A stretch of DNA of 64,000 bases from an uncultured Pelagibacteraceae bacterium (GCA_902534465.1 CACAPU010000006.1:1-64000); one strand, 5' to 3'. Positions 53,749 to 61,262 are shown, numbered from the stretch's first letter. Notes: generated by a model from the letters alone, not told the origin. Made by a program: numbers and translations.

Positions 53749-54896
53749 TGAGTAACAAAAACTTTGGGTTTGGAACTCAAATAAGAAAATCTCCATATTT
53801 TGATGCAACAGTCAGGTGGGGTGCAACAGGTTTTTCTGTTTATAACCATATGTATATACCTCGTGATTTTGGCAATCCTGAACAAAACTTTTGGAACTTA
53901 ATTGAAAAAGCAATTTTATGTGACGTTGCTGTTGAAAGACAAGTTGAAATTACTGGACCAGATGCTTTTAAATTTATTCAATTATTAACCCCAAGAGATT
54001 TATCAAAATTATCTGTTGGTCAATGTAAATATGTTTTAATTACAAATGCAGAAGGTGGAGTGCTAAATGACCCAGTTCTTTTACGCTTGGGAGAAAATCA
54101 TTTTTGGTTATCTTTGGGTGATAGTGATATTTTATTGTGGGCTCAAGGAGTTGCAATTAACTCTGGATTAGATGTGAAAATAACTGAGCCAGATGTTTCT
54201 CCATTACAATTACAAGGACCAAAGTCAGCTGAAATAATGATTAAATTATTTGGAGAAGACATAAAAGATTTAAAATATTATTGGTTTAGAGAGTTAGATT
54301 TAGAAGGAATACCATTAATTGTTTCAAGAACTGGCTGGTCAAGTGAATTTGGTTATGAATTATTTTTAAGAGATGGATCAAAAGGAAATGATTTATACGA
54401 AAAAATTATGGCTGCTGGAAAAGAGTTTGGACTTAAACCAGGTCATACTTCTTCTATAAGAAGAATAGAAGGTGGCATGCTTTCTTACCATGCTGATGCT
54501 GATATTCACACAAACCCATTTGAACTTGGTTTAGATCGTCTGGTTAACTTAGATGGAGATATTAATTTTATCGGTAAAGAAGCACTTAAAAAAATTAAAG
54601 CAGAGGGGGTTAAAAGATTGCAAGTTGGTTTAGAAATTAAATGTGAAAGGTTAAGTAGTCCAAATACAACTTTCTGGACTTTAACATCAAACAATAAGAA
54701 TATTGGAAAGGTGACTTCAGCTGTTTATTCACCACGCTTAAAAAAGAATATTGCTCTTGCTATGATTAATATTGAATATTCAAAAATCGGTACAAAAATA
54801 GAAGTTATCATTGAAGATAAAAATTTTAAATGTGAAGTTATCGAGAAACCTTTTTTTGATCCCAAAAAAATAATTACTTCAAAATTATTAAAGTAA
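53748..54896 (+). CDS. GcvT-family folate-dependent protein, DMSP demethylase-like
   Basis: 382 residues. T-protein/GcvT fold: CDVAVERQVEITGPDA, LLTPRDLSKLSVGQCKY, LQLQGPKSAEIM, SRTGWSSEFGYELF and NPFELGLDRLVNLDGD-INFIGKEAL. Several of these blocks resemble DmdA, the SAR11 enzyme that moves a methyl from dimethylsulfoniopropionate to tetrahydrofolate, but others differ and these bacteria have several GcvT paralogues, so it could be a demethylase for another methylated compound. Start overlaps the nadK stop (TAATG). Confidence 0.7.
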   Translation: MSNKNFGFGTQIRKSPYFDATVRWGATGFSVYNHMYIPRDFGNPEQNFWNLIEKAILCDVAVERQVEITGPDAFKFIQLLTPRDLSKLSVGQCKYVLITNAEGGVLNDPVLLRLGENHFWLSLGDSDILLWAQGVAINSGLDVKITEPDVSPLQLQGPKSAEIMIKLFGEDIKDLKYYWFRELDLEGIPLIVSRTGWSSEFGYELFLRDGSKGNDLYEKIMAAGKEFGLKPGHTSSIRRIEGGMLSYHADADIHTNPFELGLDRLVNLDGDINFIGKEALKKIKAEGVKRLQVGLEIKCERLSSPNTTFWTLTSNNKNIGKVTSAVYSPRLKKNIALAMINIEYSKIGTKIEVIIEDKNFKCEVIEKPFFDPKKIITSKLLK

Positions 54897-54899
54897 AAA

Positions 54900-54946
54900 T
54901 GGTGCCCCCGCACGGACTCGAACCGCGGACCTATTGATTACAAATC
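54900..54946 (-). pseudogene. Displaced 3' half of tRNA-Thr(TGT), copy 1
   Basis: 47 nt that match the 3' half of the intact tRNA-Thr at 58836, from the anticodon loop to CCA, with one change in the T-loop arm (GGACTCG against GGATTCG on the plus strand). No 5' half adjoins. It is the original chromosomal 3' end displaced by insertion. Confidence 0.87.
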
Positions 54947-54973
54947 GAGAGTCTAAATTCAAAAAGATAAATA

Positions 54974-54993
54974 CTATCAACGTTAATTGATAG
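54974..54993. repeat. Element C left hairpin and terminal inverted repeat
   Basis: CTATCAA (54974-54980) pairs with TTGATAG (54987-54993). Within it the 13-nt ATCAACGTTAATT (54976-54988) is the exact inverse of AATTAACGTTGAT at 57032-57044, and of 58811-58823 at the right end of element D. Confidence 0.7.
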
Positions 54994-55006
54994 CTGTTTC
55001 AAATCT

Positions 55007-55028
55007 GTACACACTATGAACACAGTGA
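55007..55028 (+). repeat. Element C left iterons, 11-bp spacing
   Basis: GTACACACTAT (55007-55017) and GAACACAGTGA (55018-55028). They start 61 bp from the tRNA break, exactly as the left iterons of element D do. They run straight into the predicted -10 of the cargo operon. Confidence 0.72.
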
Positions 55029-55039
55029 TAAAGTTTTTT
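55021..55039 (+). promoter_or_regulatory. Shared leader/promoter box of elements C and D
   Basis: CACAGTGATAAAGTTTTTT is identical at 55021-55039 and 57178-57196, directly before the first start codon in each element. TGATAAAG resembles an extended -10; transcription would begin at or next to the start codon, giving a leaderless mRNA. There is no Shine-Dalgarno. Confidence 0.5.
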
Positions 55040-55041
55040 TG

Positions 55042-56394
55042 ATGAAAAAACTTTCAAAGTTAGAAAAATATTTATCAAAGAAAATTTCAAACAATAAAAA
55101 AGATACTGCTGGTGTAGCTGCATTATCTATAGGGGATCTTTTGTATGATATGGCAAGGGTAGACCCTTTGTATATAAGAGGAGCTCAATTTGCTAGACCA
55201 GGTACTGACTTAAGCTCAATATTAACAATTGGAAAACAAAATTTAAAAGATATTGCAGATAAAGGTGAGGGTTATTTTAATACACTGCATAAAGCTAATT
55301 ATACAGGTGGTGTGCATGAATTTGTGACTGATCAATACATGCTTAAAAGAGGTGTTGAAATTGAAATACCTGAAAAGATGAATCAAAGAGGTTGGGACAG
55401 AATTTATAATGGTCAAGAATGGCAAATTAAATTTGGAAGTGTTGAAAATATTAGAGAAGCTAGAGAAAAATATCCTGGATATCCTGTAGCCACAGATATC
55501 GAAACAGCAGCTGAATATAAAACTAAATATCCAGAAGATGCATTTTTTGTTTTAGGAACAACTCCTAAAAGTTTAACTGAAAATATTGTAGCTGAAAGTT
55601 CTGCAGCTAGTATGGAAGTTTATAAAGATGATGAATTGTTTGAGACAGGTTTTTCTGAATTTTTTGGTATAGCTTCTATAGTATCTGTATTTAAAAATGT
55701 TGGCTATATGAGTGATAAAAAAACCGATATGTTTAACGGAGTGCAAAATGTTATTGTTGATACAGCAGGTAGAGGTACATTAATGCTAGGAGGGGCTAAA
55801 GCCGGAAGTTTAGTTTTAGGACCACTTGGAGCTTTAATTGGGATTGGTCTTGGCGCAATAGTCAGTAGAGATTGGATAAACAAATTTAAAATTTGGGCTT
55901 TTTGTGAAGAAGAGAGAGACCATTTAAAAAATGCTATTGAGGTTTATATCGATAAGGCAATTGAAAATATAAATTATAATTTTATAACTTTTAAGCAAAA
56001 AAGAGAAAAAATTAAGTCATTAAGTTCAGATACTTTTTTAAATAAAATTCTCAAAATCTTTAGAAATCAAGAAACAACGAAAAAAAAAACTATACCTAAT
56101 GAATTGTGTGAATATTTAGTTAAAAGAATGAATGATGAATTAAAGATGAAAGAGGAAGTGTTAGATTTATTATATTCAATACAAAACGACAAAGAGGAAG
56201 AATTTAGCAAATATAGATTGTTAAATAATAAATTTAAAGATTTGTCTGATACAAAACTACCTGAATTAACTGAAGAACTTATTAAAACAATAGCAGAGGC
56301 AGGAGTACAGCCACAATTAATACCTGAAGAGGGAGAATATTTAATTGATTCAGTTAACGATTTTATTAAAGCAACACAGAAAAGAGGAATTTAA
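55042..56394 (+). CDS. Element C cargo 1: unknown protein with nuclease-like core and glycine-zipper helix
   Basis: 450 residues from ATG 55042 (a TTG one codon earlier is possible). About residues 90-180 hold GGVHEFVTDQYML, RGWDRIYNGQEWQIKFGS and YPVATDIETAAEYK; the D...(12)...QIK arrangement resembles a PD-(D/E)xK-type nuclease core, but this is not certain. Residues 245-285 are a Gly-rich hydrophobic stretch (GGAKAGSLVLGPLGALIG...) like glycine-zipper membrane segments. The C-terminal third is charged and probably coiled-coil. The next gene starts directly after its stop. Unknown function; membrane-acting toxin or defence effector is a hypothesis. Confidence 0.7.
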   Translation: MKKLSKLEKYLSKKISNNKKDTAGVAALSIGDLLYDMARVDPLYIRGAQFARPGTDLSSILTIGKQNLKDIADKGEGYFNTLHKANYTGGVHEFVTDQYMLKRGVEIEIPEKMNQRGWDRIYNGQEWQIKFGSVENIREAREKYPGYPVATDIETAAEYKTKYPEDAFFVLGTTPKSLTENIVAESSAASMEVYKDDELFETGFSEFFGIASIVSVFKNVGYMSDKKTDMFNGVQNVIVDTAGRGTLMLGGAKAGSLVLGPLGALIGIGLGAIVSRDWINKFKIWAFCEEERDHLKNAIEVYIDKAIENINYNFITFKQKREKIKSLSSDTFLNKILKIFRNQETTKKKTIPNELCEYLVKRMNDELKMKEEVLDLLYSIQNDKEEEFSKYRLLNNKFKDLSDTKLPELTEELIKTIAEAGVQPQLIPEEGEYLIDSVNDFIKATQKRGI

Positions 56395-56463
56395 ATGCTT
56401 GAAACTATAATTATAATTGAACTTGTAGCTTTAGGTCTAGGAGTGTATTTTTCTAATCAATGA
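56395..56463 (+). CDS. Element C cargo 2: 22-residue membrane peptide
   Basis: ATG directly follows the preceding TAA; the frame codes MLETIIIIELVALGLGVYF and three more residues, one hydrophobic helix. Its TGA overlaps the next ATG (ATGA). The exact coupling on both sides supports a real gene despite its size. Confidence 0.6.
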   Translation: MLETIIIIELVALGLGVYFSNQ

Positions 56464-56627
56464 CAACTTGGCAGATTATATTAGCAATTATTATCGTTGG
56501 CTTATCAATCATAATGCCAATTTATTATTCATCAGAAAAGAAAAAGAAAGCACAACAAGAGGAATTTGAAAAAATCAAAAAGTATGGTGAAACCATTAAT
56601 CAGTTCACTAGAGATAAGAATAAATGA
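56460..56627 (+). CDS. Element C cargo 3: 55-residue single-helix membrane protein
   Basis: 55 residues: an N-terminal helix (TTWQIILAIIIVGLSIIMP) followed by a Lys/Glu/Gln-rich cytoplasmic tail. ATGA overlaps at both ends couple it to its neighbours. No family recognised. Confidence 0.65.
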   Translation: MTTWQIILAIIIVGLSIIMPIYYSSEKKKKAQQEEFEKIKKYGETINQFTRDKNK

Positions 56628-56935
56628 AAAATCTTTTCAAAGATAAAGAAAACAGAAATTTTATATTAATTTTGTTAGGAATAGCGATAGTCGTTGCCTT
56701 ACTTGGATGGATCAAGAGTGGTGGAGATTTTGAAACTGCAGCTGCAATATTTTTTGTATTTTTTATAATTCTTATTATTGGCGTAGTTGGTTTTGTGGGA
56801 GCAGCTTTTATGCGAAACTATTTAGATGAAAAACAATCTAAAATTAAAAATAATTTTATAAAATTCTTTTTAACTCGAGCTACTTTTGGAGCTATATTTT
56901 TTTTAATAGCTTTTTTAATTTTTAGAGTATTTTAA
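56624..56935 (+). CDS. Element C cargo 4: small membrane protein
   Basis: 103 residues with three hydrophobic segments (about 12-28, 37-62, 84-102) and a basic loop before the third. It starts inside the stop of the 55-residue gene (ATGA). Last gene of the operon; the five right-end iterons follow 17 bp later. With the two tiny proteins and the glycine-zipper protein it could form a membrane complex. Confidence 0.68.
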   Translation: MKNLFKDKENRNFILILLGIAIVVALLGWIKSGGDFETAAAIFFVFFIILIIGVVGFVGAAFMRNYLDEKQSKIKNNFIKFFLTRATFGAIFFLIAFLIFRVF

Positions 56936-56951
56936 AAGACTACTTGATTGA

Positions 56952-57002
56952 TACACAATCTATACACACTCTATACACAATCAAAGCACACTATAAGCAC
57001 AG
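56952..57002 (+). repeat. Element C right iterons, five units at 11-bp spacing
   Basis: ACACA/GCACA cores at 56953, 56964, 56975, 56986 and 56997, exactly 11 bp apart (units such as TACACAATCTA, TACACACTCTA, AGCACACTATA). The cores match the left-end units (ACACA). The array is in the same orientation as the left pair. Confidence 0.82.
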
Positions 57003-57018
57003 TTAGATTAGAAATTTA

Positions 57019-57104
57019 TTTTTTTGAAAAAAATTAACGTTGATTTTATTGAGTGATGGTGCCCCCGCACGGATTCGAACCGCGGACCTATTGATTACAA
57101 ATCA
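57019..57104. repeat. 86-nt direct repeat, element right end plus tRNA-Thr 3' half (copy 2)
   Basis: Identical to 58798-58883: a 38-nt T-rich block with AACGTTGAT and GAGTGA, followed directly by the tRNA-Thr 3' half up to the anticodon loop. This exact identity over 86 nt marks the shared attachment end of elements C and D. Confidence 0.88.
57057..57104 (-). pseudogene. Displaced 3' half of tRNA-Thr(TGT), copy 2
   Basis: 48 nt identical to the 3' half of the intact tRNA-Thr, from CCA back to the anticodon loop; then unrelated sequence. It completed the tRNA before element D entered. Confidence 0.88.
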
Positions 57105-57164
57105 GGAATAAAACTTAAAATAGATATTTGTTTTCAACAAAATTTGATAATAATCTTTCATCTA

Positions 57165-57182
57165 GTCACACTCCCGTCACAG
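57165..57182 (+). repeat. Element D left iterons, 11-bp spacing
   Basis: GTCACA at 57165-57170 and 57176-57181. The second unit merges with the shared CACAGTGATAAAG promoter box. Confidence 0.72.
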
Positions 57183-57197
57183 TGATAAAGTTTTTTG

Positions 57198-57899
57198 GTG
57201 AATATAGATATTAACTTTAATGTTTATTCAGATACACCAGAAGGGAAGGATCCAGATAGTTATAGTCCTACTCTAAGAAATTATCATAAAAACTTATGGA
57301 GCAAAAAACTACCTAATGGTTCATTGTTTAAACTAAATGAAACTATTCCAATGCGTCTTCATCATAAATCAGAACTTGGTGAATTTGTTTTATCAAGCGA
57401 CTCAATTGCAAACACCTACAGCAGCATTAAAAGTACTTATAATATTATCAAAAATATAAAAGCAGATGAAATAGAAAAATTTGTTTCTTTATGTAGCACT
57501 ATTGGTGGTTATATAATTTTCCCATCTGAAAGAATTAATAATCAAATGACAATTAATGGAGCCAGAGGTATTAATAAAAAAATTCGTGATAGATTTGATT
57601 TAACTTTAGAGTGTATTAGAAGATATTATAGAGAAGAGGATAATCCATTAAACGAAACATTAAAAAGATATTCATCATTTTTTAAATTATTTGTTAATTT
57701 TCAGAGTTATGTTGATTTTTTTCTACTACAAGACTTAGTTGATAATAACTATTCAGAAATAAAATATTTTATTCCATTTAAGAGCTTTGAGGAGTCTCCT
57801 CTTCCAGATGACACAAATCATTATAAACTATATAAAGAAAATTTGTCTATTTTTGTAGTTTCTCGAAACGAGAGAATTAAAAACTTTAGATTTAGTTAA
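57198..57899 (+). CDS. Element D cargo 1: DUF6994-like protein
   Basis: 233 residues from GTG 57198 (a TTG just before is possible). FNVYSDTPEGKDPDSYSPTL, LWSKKLPNG, HHKSELGEFVLSSDSI, TINGARGINKKIRDRFDLTL and RRYYREEDNPL resemble a conserved family I associate with the label DUF6994; the block order is well conserved. Function unknown. It lacks membrane segments or a signal peptide. The EEP-fold gene follows 5 bp later, so the two probably act together. Confidence 0.7.
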   Translation: MNIDINFNVYSDTPEGKDPDSYSPTLRNYHKNLWSKKLPNGSLFKLNETIPMRLHHKSELGEFVLSSDSIANTYSSIKSTYNIIKNIKADEIEKFVSLCSTIGGYIIFPSERINNQMTINGARGINKKIRDRFDLTLECIRRYYREEDNPLNETLKRYSSFFKLFVNFQSYVDFFLLQDLVDNNYSEIKYFIPFKSFEESPLPDDTNHYKLYKENLSIFVVSRNERIKNFRFS

Positions 57900-57904
57900 T
57901 AACA

Positions 57905-58735
57905 ATGAGAAGCATTTCTTGGAATATTGGAAAAAAATTAAGATTATTAGAAGATCAACTAAAAATTATTGATGATAAAAGACCAGATATTATTGCACTA
58001 CAAGAAGTCACTTATAACACCTTTGGAAAAATAAAAGATTTAATTAAATCTAAGTATAAATTTATAAACTTTAGTTTGGATCTAATTAATGAAAAAAATG
58101 TATTAGTTGGACCACGAAAATTAGGTGTATTAGTTGCCACTAACTTTAAAACAGTTTTAAGGGATATTAACGAATTTAAATTGCCTTGGCGTGAGAGAAT
58201 TCTTAATCTTGATATATATACAGGTACAAAAAAATTTAACTTTAATAGTGCGTACATACCACCAGGATCATCTAATGGATGGATCAAAATTGAAACTCTA
58301 GAGGGCATATTTAACGGTTTAAATAAAAAAATAGATGAACCAAAAATTTTATGTGGTGATTTTAATATACCACAAGCAGAAACCTTTAAGGGACAATTAA
58401 TAACTTTTGCTCAAAAAATAAAACAAAAAGGCAAACCTAAATTAAAAAAAAGTTTTAGAGGTGGAAGTGGTAGTAGGTGGGATTTAGCAGAAAGAAATTT
58501 ATTTGAAAATTTAAAAACTTTAGGAATACAGGATGCTTTTAGAAAAGTTAATGGTTTTAAGAAAGAGGATTATTCTTTTGAAATTATTAGAAAAGGGAAG
58601 GTCGTTTCTAGAAGAAGATTTGATCATTTTTTCACTTCAGATGATATTAATATAATCAAAATTGAATACTTACATTCTTATAGAGTAGAAAAATTAAGTG
58701 ACCACTCTCCTATAATGATAGATTTTGAATTGTAG
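57905..58735 (+). CDS. Element D cargo 2: endonuclease/exonuclease/phosphatase (EEP) family protein
   Basis: 276 residues with the EEP set: SWNIGKK at the N-terminus, Glu in IALQEVTYN, SAYIPPGSS, catalytic CGDFNIP, and the C-terminal FDHFF and SDHSPIMI. This is the DNase I/APE1 fold, a metal-dependent phosphodiesterase. Substrate could be DNA, RNA or a phospholipid. Being cargo of a mobile element beside a DUF6994-like gene, a nucleic-acid-directed defence role is plausible but inferred. Confidence 0.85.
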   Translation: MRSISWNIGKKLRLLEDQLKIIDDKRPDIIALQEVTYNTFGKIKDLIKSKYKFINFSLDLINEKNVLVGPRKLGVLVATNFKTVLRDINEFKLPWRERILNLDIYTGTKKFNFNSAYIPPGSSNGWIKIETLEGIFNGLNKKIDEPKILCGDFNIPQAETFKGQLITFAQKIKQKGKPKLKKSFRGGSGSRWDLAERNLFENLKTLGIQDAFRKVNGFKKEDYSFEIIRKGKVVSRRRFDHFFTSDDINIIKIEYLHSYRVEKLSDHSPIMIDFEL

Positions 58736-58752
58736 TTTAAATTATATATCTC

Positions 58753-58770
58753 GTCACACTAATGTCACAC
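58753..58770 (+). repeat. Element D right iterons, 11-bp spacing
   Basis: GTCACACT at 58753 and 58764; a degenerate third unit follows at 58775. Distances to the tRNA end (83, 72, 61 bp) are the same as for the last three units of element C's right array. Confidence 0.75.
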
Positions 58771-58835
58771 TCAACACTGAAATTTGATTAAAAAAAATTT
58801 TTTTGAAAAAAATTAACGTTGATTTTATTGAGTGA

Positions 58836-58911
58836 TGGTGCCCCCGCACGGATTCGAACCGCGGACCTATTGATTACAAATCAATTGCTCTACCAGCTGA
58901 GCTACAAGGGC
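58836..58911 (-). tRNA. tRNA-Thr(TGT)
   Basis: 76 nt including encoded CCA on the minus strand. Acceptor GCCCTTG-type 5' end, D-arm AGCTCAGCTGGTAGAGC, anticodon loop TTTGTAA giving TGT (reads ACA), T-arm GGTTCGAATCC. Intact target of elements C and D, which lie on its 3' side. Confidence 0.93.
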
Positions 58912-58952
58912 ATGAGAGGTTTTGTAATATCATTTAATATATTATCAAGAAA

Positions 58953-59690
58953 TTATTTTTGTTGATTTATATGGTGAAAAACAATCGCTGCACTATTTGA
59001 TATGTTTAAACTCTCAACATTTTTATTTATATTTATTTTGACTGAAAAGTCAGTGTATTTTTCCGTATGTTTTTTTAAACCATATCCCTCAGAGCCAAAT
59101 AATAAAATGTTATTTCCAGCCCATTTAACTTGTGTAAAATCTTTATCACTATTTGCATCAAAACCATATACCCAAAAATTTTGAGCTCTAAGATATTTTA
59201 AAATTGTATTTATGTTTGATACTTTAAAAATATTAAGATTTTCGACACAACCACTTGCAGATTTATATAGAACTTTACTTTCACTAGGAAAATGTCTTTC
59301 TTTAACAATTAAACCATCAATATCAAATGAGGCTGCGCTTCTTATTAAAGATCCTATATTTCTTGGATCTGTAACTTCATCTAAACATACAAATGTTAGG
59401 TTATTTTTACCTTTTATAAATTCTTTTAATTCTATATTTTCTAAATGTTCGATTTCAGCTACATACCCTTGATGCAGAATATCTTCACTTCTACAATATT
59501 TATCTAATTCTTTTTTAGTTTTAAAAAAAACTTTTACATCTTTTAATAAATTTTTGTTCGGACTTAGTTTATGAATATTTTTTTTACTGTCTTCAGTTAA
59601 AAAAATTTTCATGACTCTTCTATTTGGGTTTCTTAATGCACCCATGACTGCATGACGGCCAGCAATAAAAAAGGATGATTTTTGTGTCAT
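58953..59690 (-). CDS. rlmB: 23S rRNA 2'-O-ribose methyltransferase (RlmB/TrmH family)
   Basis: 245 residues. An N-terminal substrate-binding domain (FFIAGRHAVMGAL, the HAV being typical of RlmB) precedes the SPOUT knot: CLDEVTDPRNIGSLIRSA, LFGSEGYGLKKHT, VESLNISNSAAI. It methylates G2251 of 23S rRNA in E. coli. It is divergent from the tRNA-Tyr/tuf cluster. Confidence 0.92.
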   Translation of the reverse strand: MTQKSSFFIAGRHAVMGALRNPNRRVMKIFLTEDSKKNIHKLSPNKNLLKDVKVFFKTKKELDKYCRSEDILHQGYVAEIEHLENIELKEFIKGKNNLTFVCLDEVTDPRNIGSLIRSAASFDIDGLIVKERHFPSESKVLYKSASGCVENLNIFKVSNINTILKYLRAQNFWVYGFDANSDKDFTQVKWAGNNILLFGSEGYGLKKHTEKYTDFSVKININKNVESLNISNSAAIVFHHINQQK

Positions 59691-59740
59691 AATTTATGAT
59701 TTTATAGTGTTTTTATACTATTTTTCCTTAAATTCACGTA

Positions 59741-59768
59741 TTGCATTTGTACAATAAAAATATATAAA
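59741..59768 (+). promoter_or_regulatory. Predicted promoter of the tRNA-Tyr / tuf cluster
   Basis: TTGCAT (59741-59746) and TATAAA (59763-59768) are 16 bp apart; the expected start is about 45 nt before tRNA-Tyr. A GGGG-acgctt-CCCC hairpin (59799-59812) lies in the leader just before the tRNA and may aid processing. Confidence 0.45.
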
Positions 59769-59821
59769 ACGCATGTTGTTTAAAGCTTTATTGAACATGG
59801 GGACGCTTCCCCTACTATAAG

Positions 59822-59907
<86 letters not shown>

Positions 59908-59949
59908 TTCATAAAAGTTAAAACAATATTGGAGTGCGCACTTGGGTAT

Positions 59950-60023
59950 GCGGGTGTAGTTCAGTGGTAGAACACTAGCCTTCCAAGCTGGTTGCGTGAG
60001 TTCGATTCTCATCACCCGCTCCA
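59950..60023 (+). tRNA. tRNA-Gly(TCC)
   Basis: 74 nt with encoded CCA. Acceptor GCGGGTG pairs with CACCCGC, discriminator T; anticodon loop CTTCCAA gives TCC. Lies 41 bp before tuf, the same order (Tyr, Gly, tuf) as in many Proteobacteria. Confidence 0.95.
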
Positions 60024-60064
60024 AAAAAATAAAATATTAAAAAATAAGTGAGGTAAAAAAAGTA

Positions 60065-61255
60065 ATGTCGAAGGAAAAATTTGTAAGAAACAAACCGCAT
60101 TGTAACATTGGAACAATCGGTCACGTCGATCATGGAAAAACAACATTAACTGCCGCTATAACAAAAGTTTTATCAGAAGGCGGTGGAGCAAACTTTGTAG
60201 CTTATGATCAGATTGATAAAGCTCCGGAAGAAAAAGAGAGAGGTATAACAATTTCAACTGCCCACGTTGAATATGAAACTGAAAAAAGACATTACGCTCA
60301 CGTTGATTGTCCTGGTCACGCAGATTATGTAAAAAATATGATTACAGGAGCTGCACAAATGGATGGAGCAATTTTAGTTGTAAACGCTGCAGATGGACCG
60401 ATGCCCCAAACTAGAGAACACATTCTACTAGCTCGACAAGTTGGAGTCCCAGCAATTGTTGTTTATTTAAATAAAGTAGATCAAGTTGACGATAAAGAAA
60501 TGATAGACTTGGTTGAGGAAGAGATTAAAGATTTATTAACATCTTATAAATTCCCAGGTGACAAAACTCCAATTATAAAAGGTTCAGCTTTAGCAGCAGT
60601 TGAAGGAAGAGACGATGAAATAGGTAAAAACTCTATAATGGAGTTAATGAAGTCTGTTGATGAATTTATTCCTCAACCTGATAGACCTAAAGATAAGGAT
60701 TTCCTAATGCCAGTTGAGGATGTATTTTCAATTTCAGGAAGAGGAACAGTTGTAACTGGAAGAGTAGAGTCTGGTGTTATTAAAACTGGTGAAGAAATTG
60801 AAATAGTTGGTATCAGAGAGACAAAGAAATCAGTTTGTACTGGTGTGGAAATGTTTAGAAAGCTTTTAGATTCAGGAGAAGCTGGAGATAATATTGGAGC
60901 ACTATTAAGGGGTGTAGAAAGAACTGATGTTGAAAGAGGTCAAGTATTGTGTAAACCTGGATCAATTAAACCACATACTAAATTTGAGGCTCAAGCTTAT
61001 GTTTTAAAAAAAGAGGAAGGTGGAAGACATACACCATTTTTTACTAAGTATAGACCTCAATTTTACTTTAGAACAACAGATGTTACTGGAGAAGTAGAGT
61101 TACCAGCAGGTACCGAAATGGTGATGCCTGGTGATGATGCTAAATTTACAGTAAAACTTATCACACCAATTGCAATGGATGAAAAACTTAATTTTGCAAT
61201 TAGAGAAGGTGGTAGAACAGTAGGGGCTGGAGTAGTAACTAAAATTATAGAGTAA
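60065..61255 (+). CDS. tuf: Elongation factor Tu
   Basis: 396 residues. P-loop [10 protein letters not shown], switch regions [14 protein letters not shown] and [16 protein letters not shown] specificity motif ([10 protein letters not shown]), then beta-barrel domains II and III ending VVTKIIE. Delivers aminoacyl-tRNA to the ribosome. tRNA-Trp follows 7 bp after its stop. Confidence 0.98.
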   Translation: MSKEKFVRNKPHCNIGTIGHVDHGKTTLTAAITKVLSEGGGANFVAYDQIDKAPEEKERGITISTAHVEYETEKRHYAHVDCPGHADYVKNMITGAAQMDGAILVVNAADGPMPQTREHILLARQVGVPAIVVYLNKVDQVDDKEMIDLVEEEIKDLLTSYKFPGDKTPIIKGSALAAVEGRDDEIGKNSIMELMKSVDEFIPQPDRPKDKDFLMPVEDVFSISGRGTVVTGRVESGVIKTGEEIEIVGIRETKKSVCTGVEMFRKLLDSGEAGDNIGALLRGVERTDVERGQVLCKPGSIKPHTKFEAQAYVLKKEEGGRHTPFFTKYRPQFYFRTTDVTGEVELPAGTEMVMPGDDAKFTVKLITPIAMDEKLNFAIREGGRTVGAGVVTKIIE

Positions 61256-61262
61256 ACTCAAT

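Larger units (their letters stand above)
54947..57104 (+). mobile_element. Non-autonomous tRNA-Thr element C
   Basis: About 2.15 kb between the breaks in two tRNA-Thr 3'-half copies. Left end: hairpin (54974-54993), two 11-bp iterons, promoter. Cargo: four overlapping genes. Right end: five 11-bp iterons (56952-57002), a 38-nt block and the tRNA 3' half. The 13-nt sequence ATCAACGTTAATT at 54976-54988 is inverted at 57032-57044. No recombinase. Confidence 0.65.
57105..58883 (+). mobile_element. Non-autonomous tRNA-Thr element D
   Basis: About 1.8 kb with the same layout as C: two GTCACA iterons (61 bp from the break), the CAGTGATAAAG box, two cargo genes, GTCACACT iterons at the right end in the same 11-bp register, the 38-nt block, and the 3' half of the now intact tRNA-Thr. 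No recombinase. It adjoins the intact tRNA and is probably younger than C. Confidence 0.65.

Noticed and set aside
56952..57002. CRISPR-like regular repeats
   Set aside because: Five units at 11-bp pitch are far too short for CRISPR repeats and spacers, and no cas gene is nearby; the same pattern occurs at the ends of the other elements.
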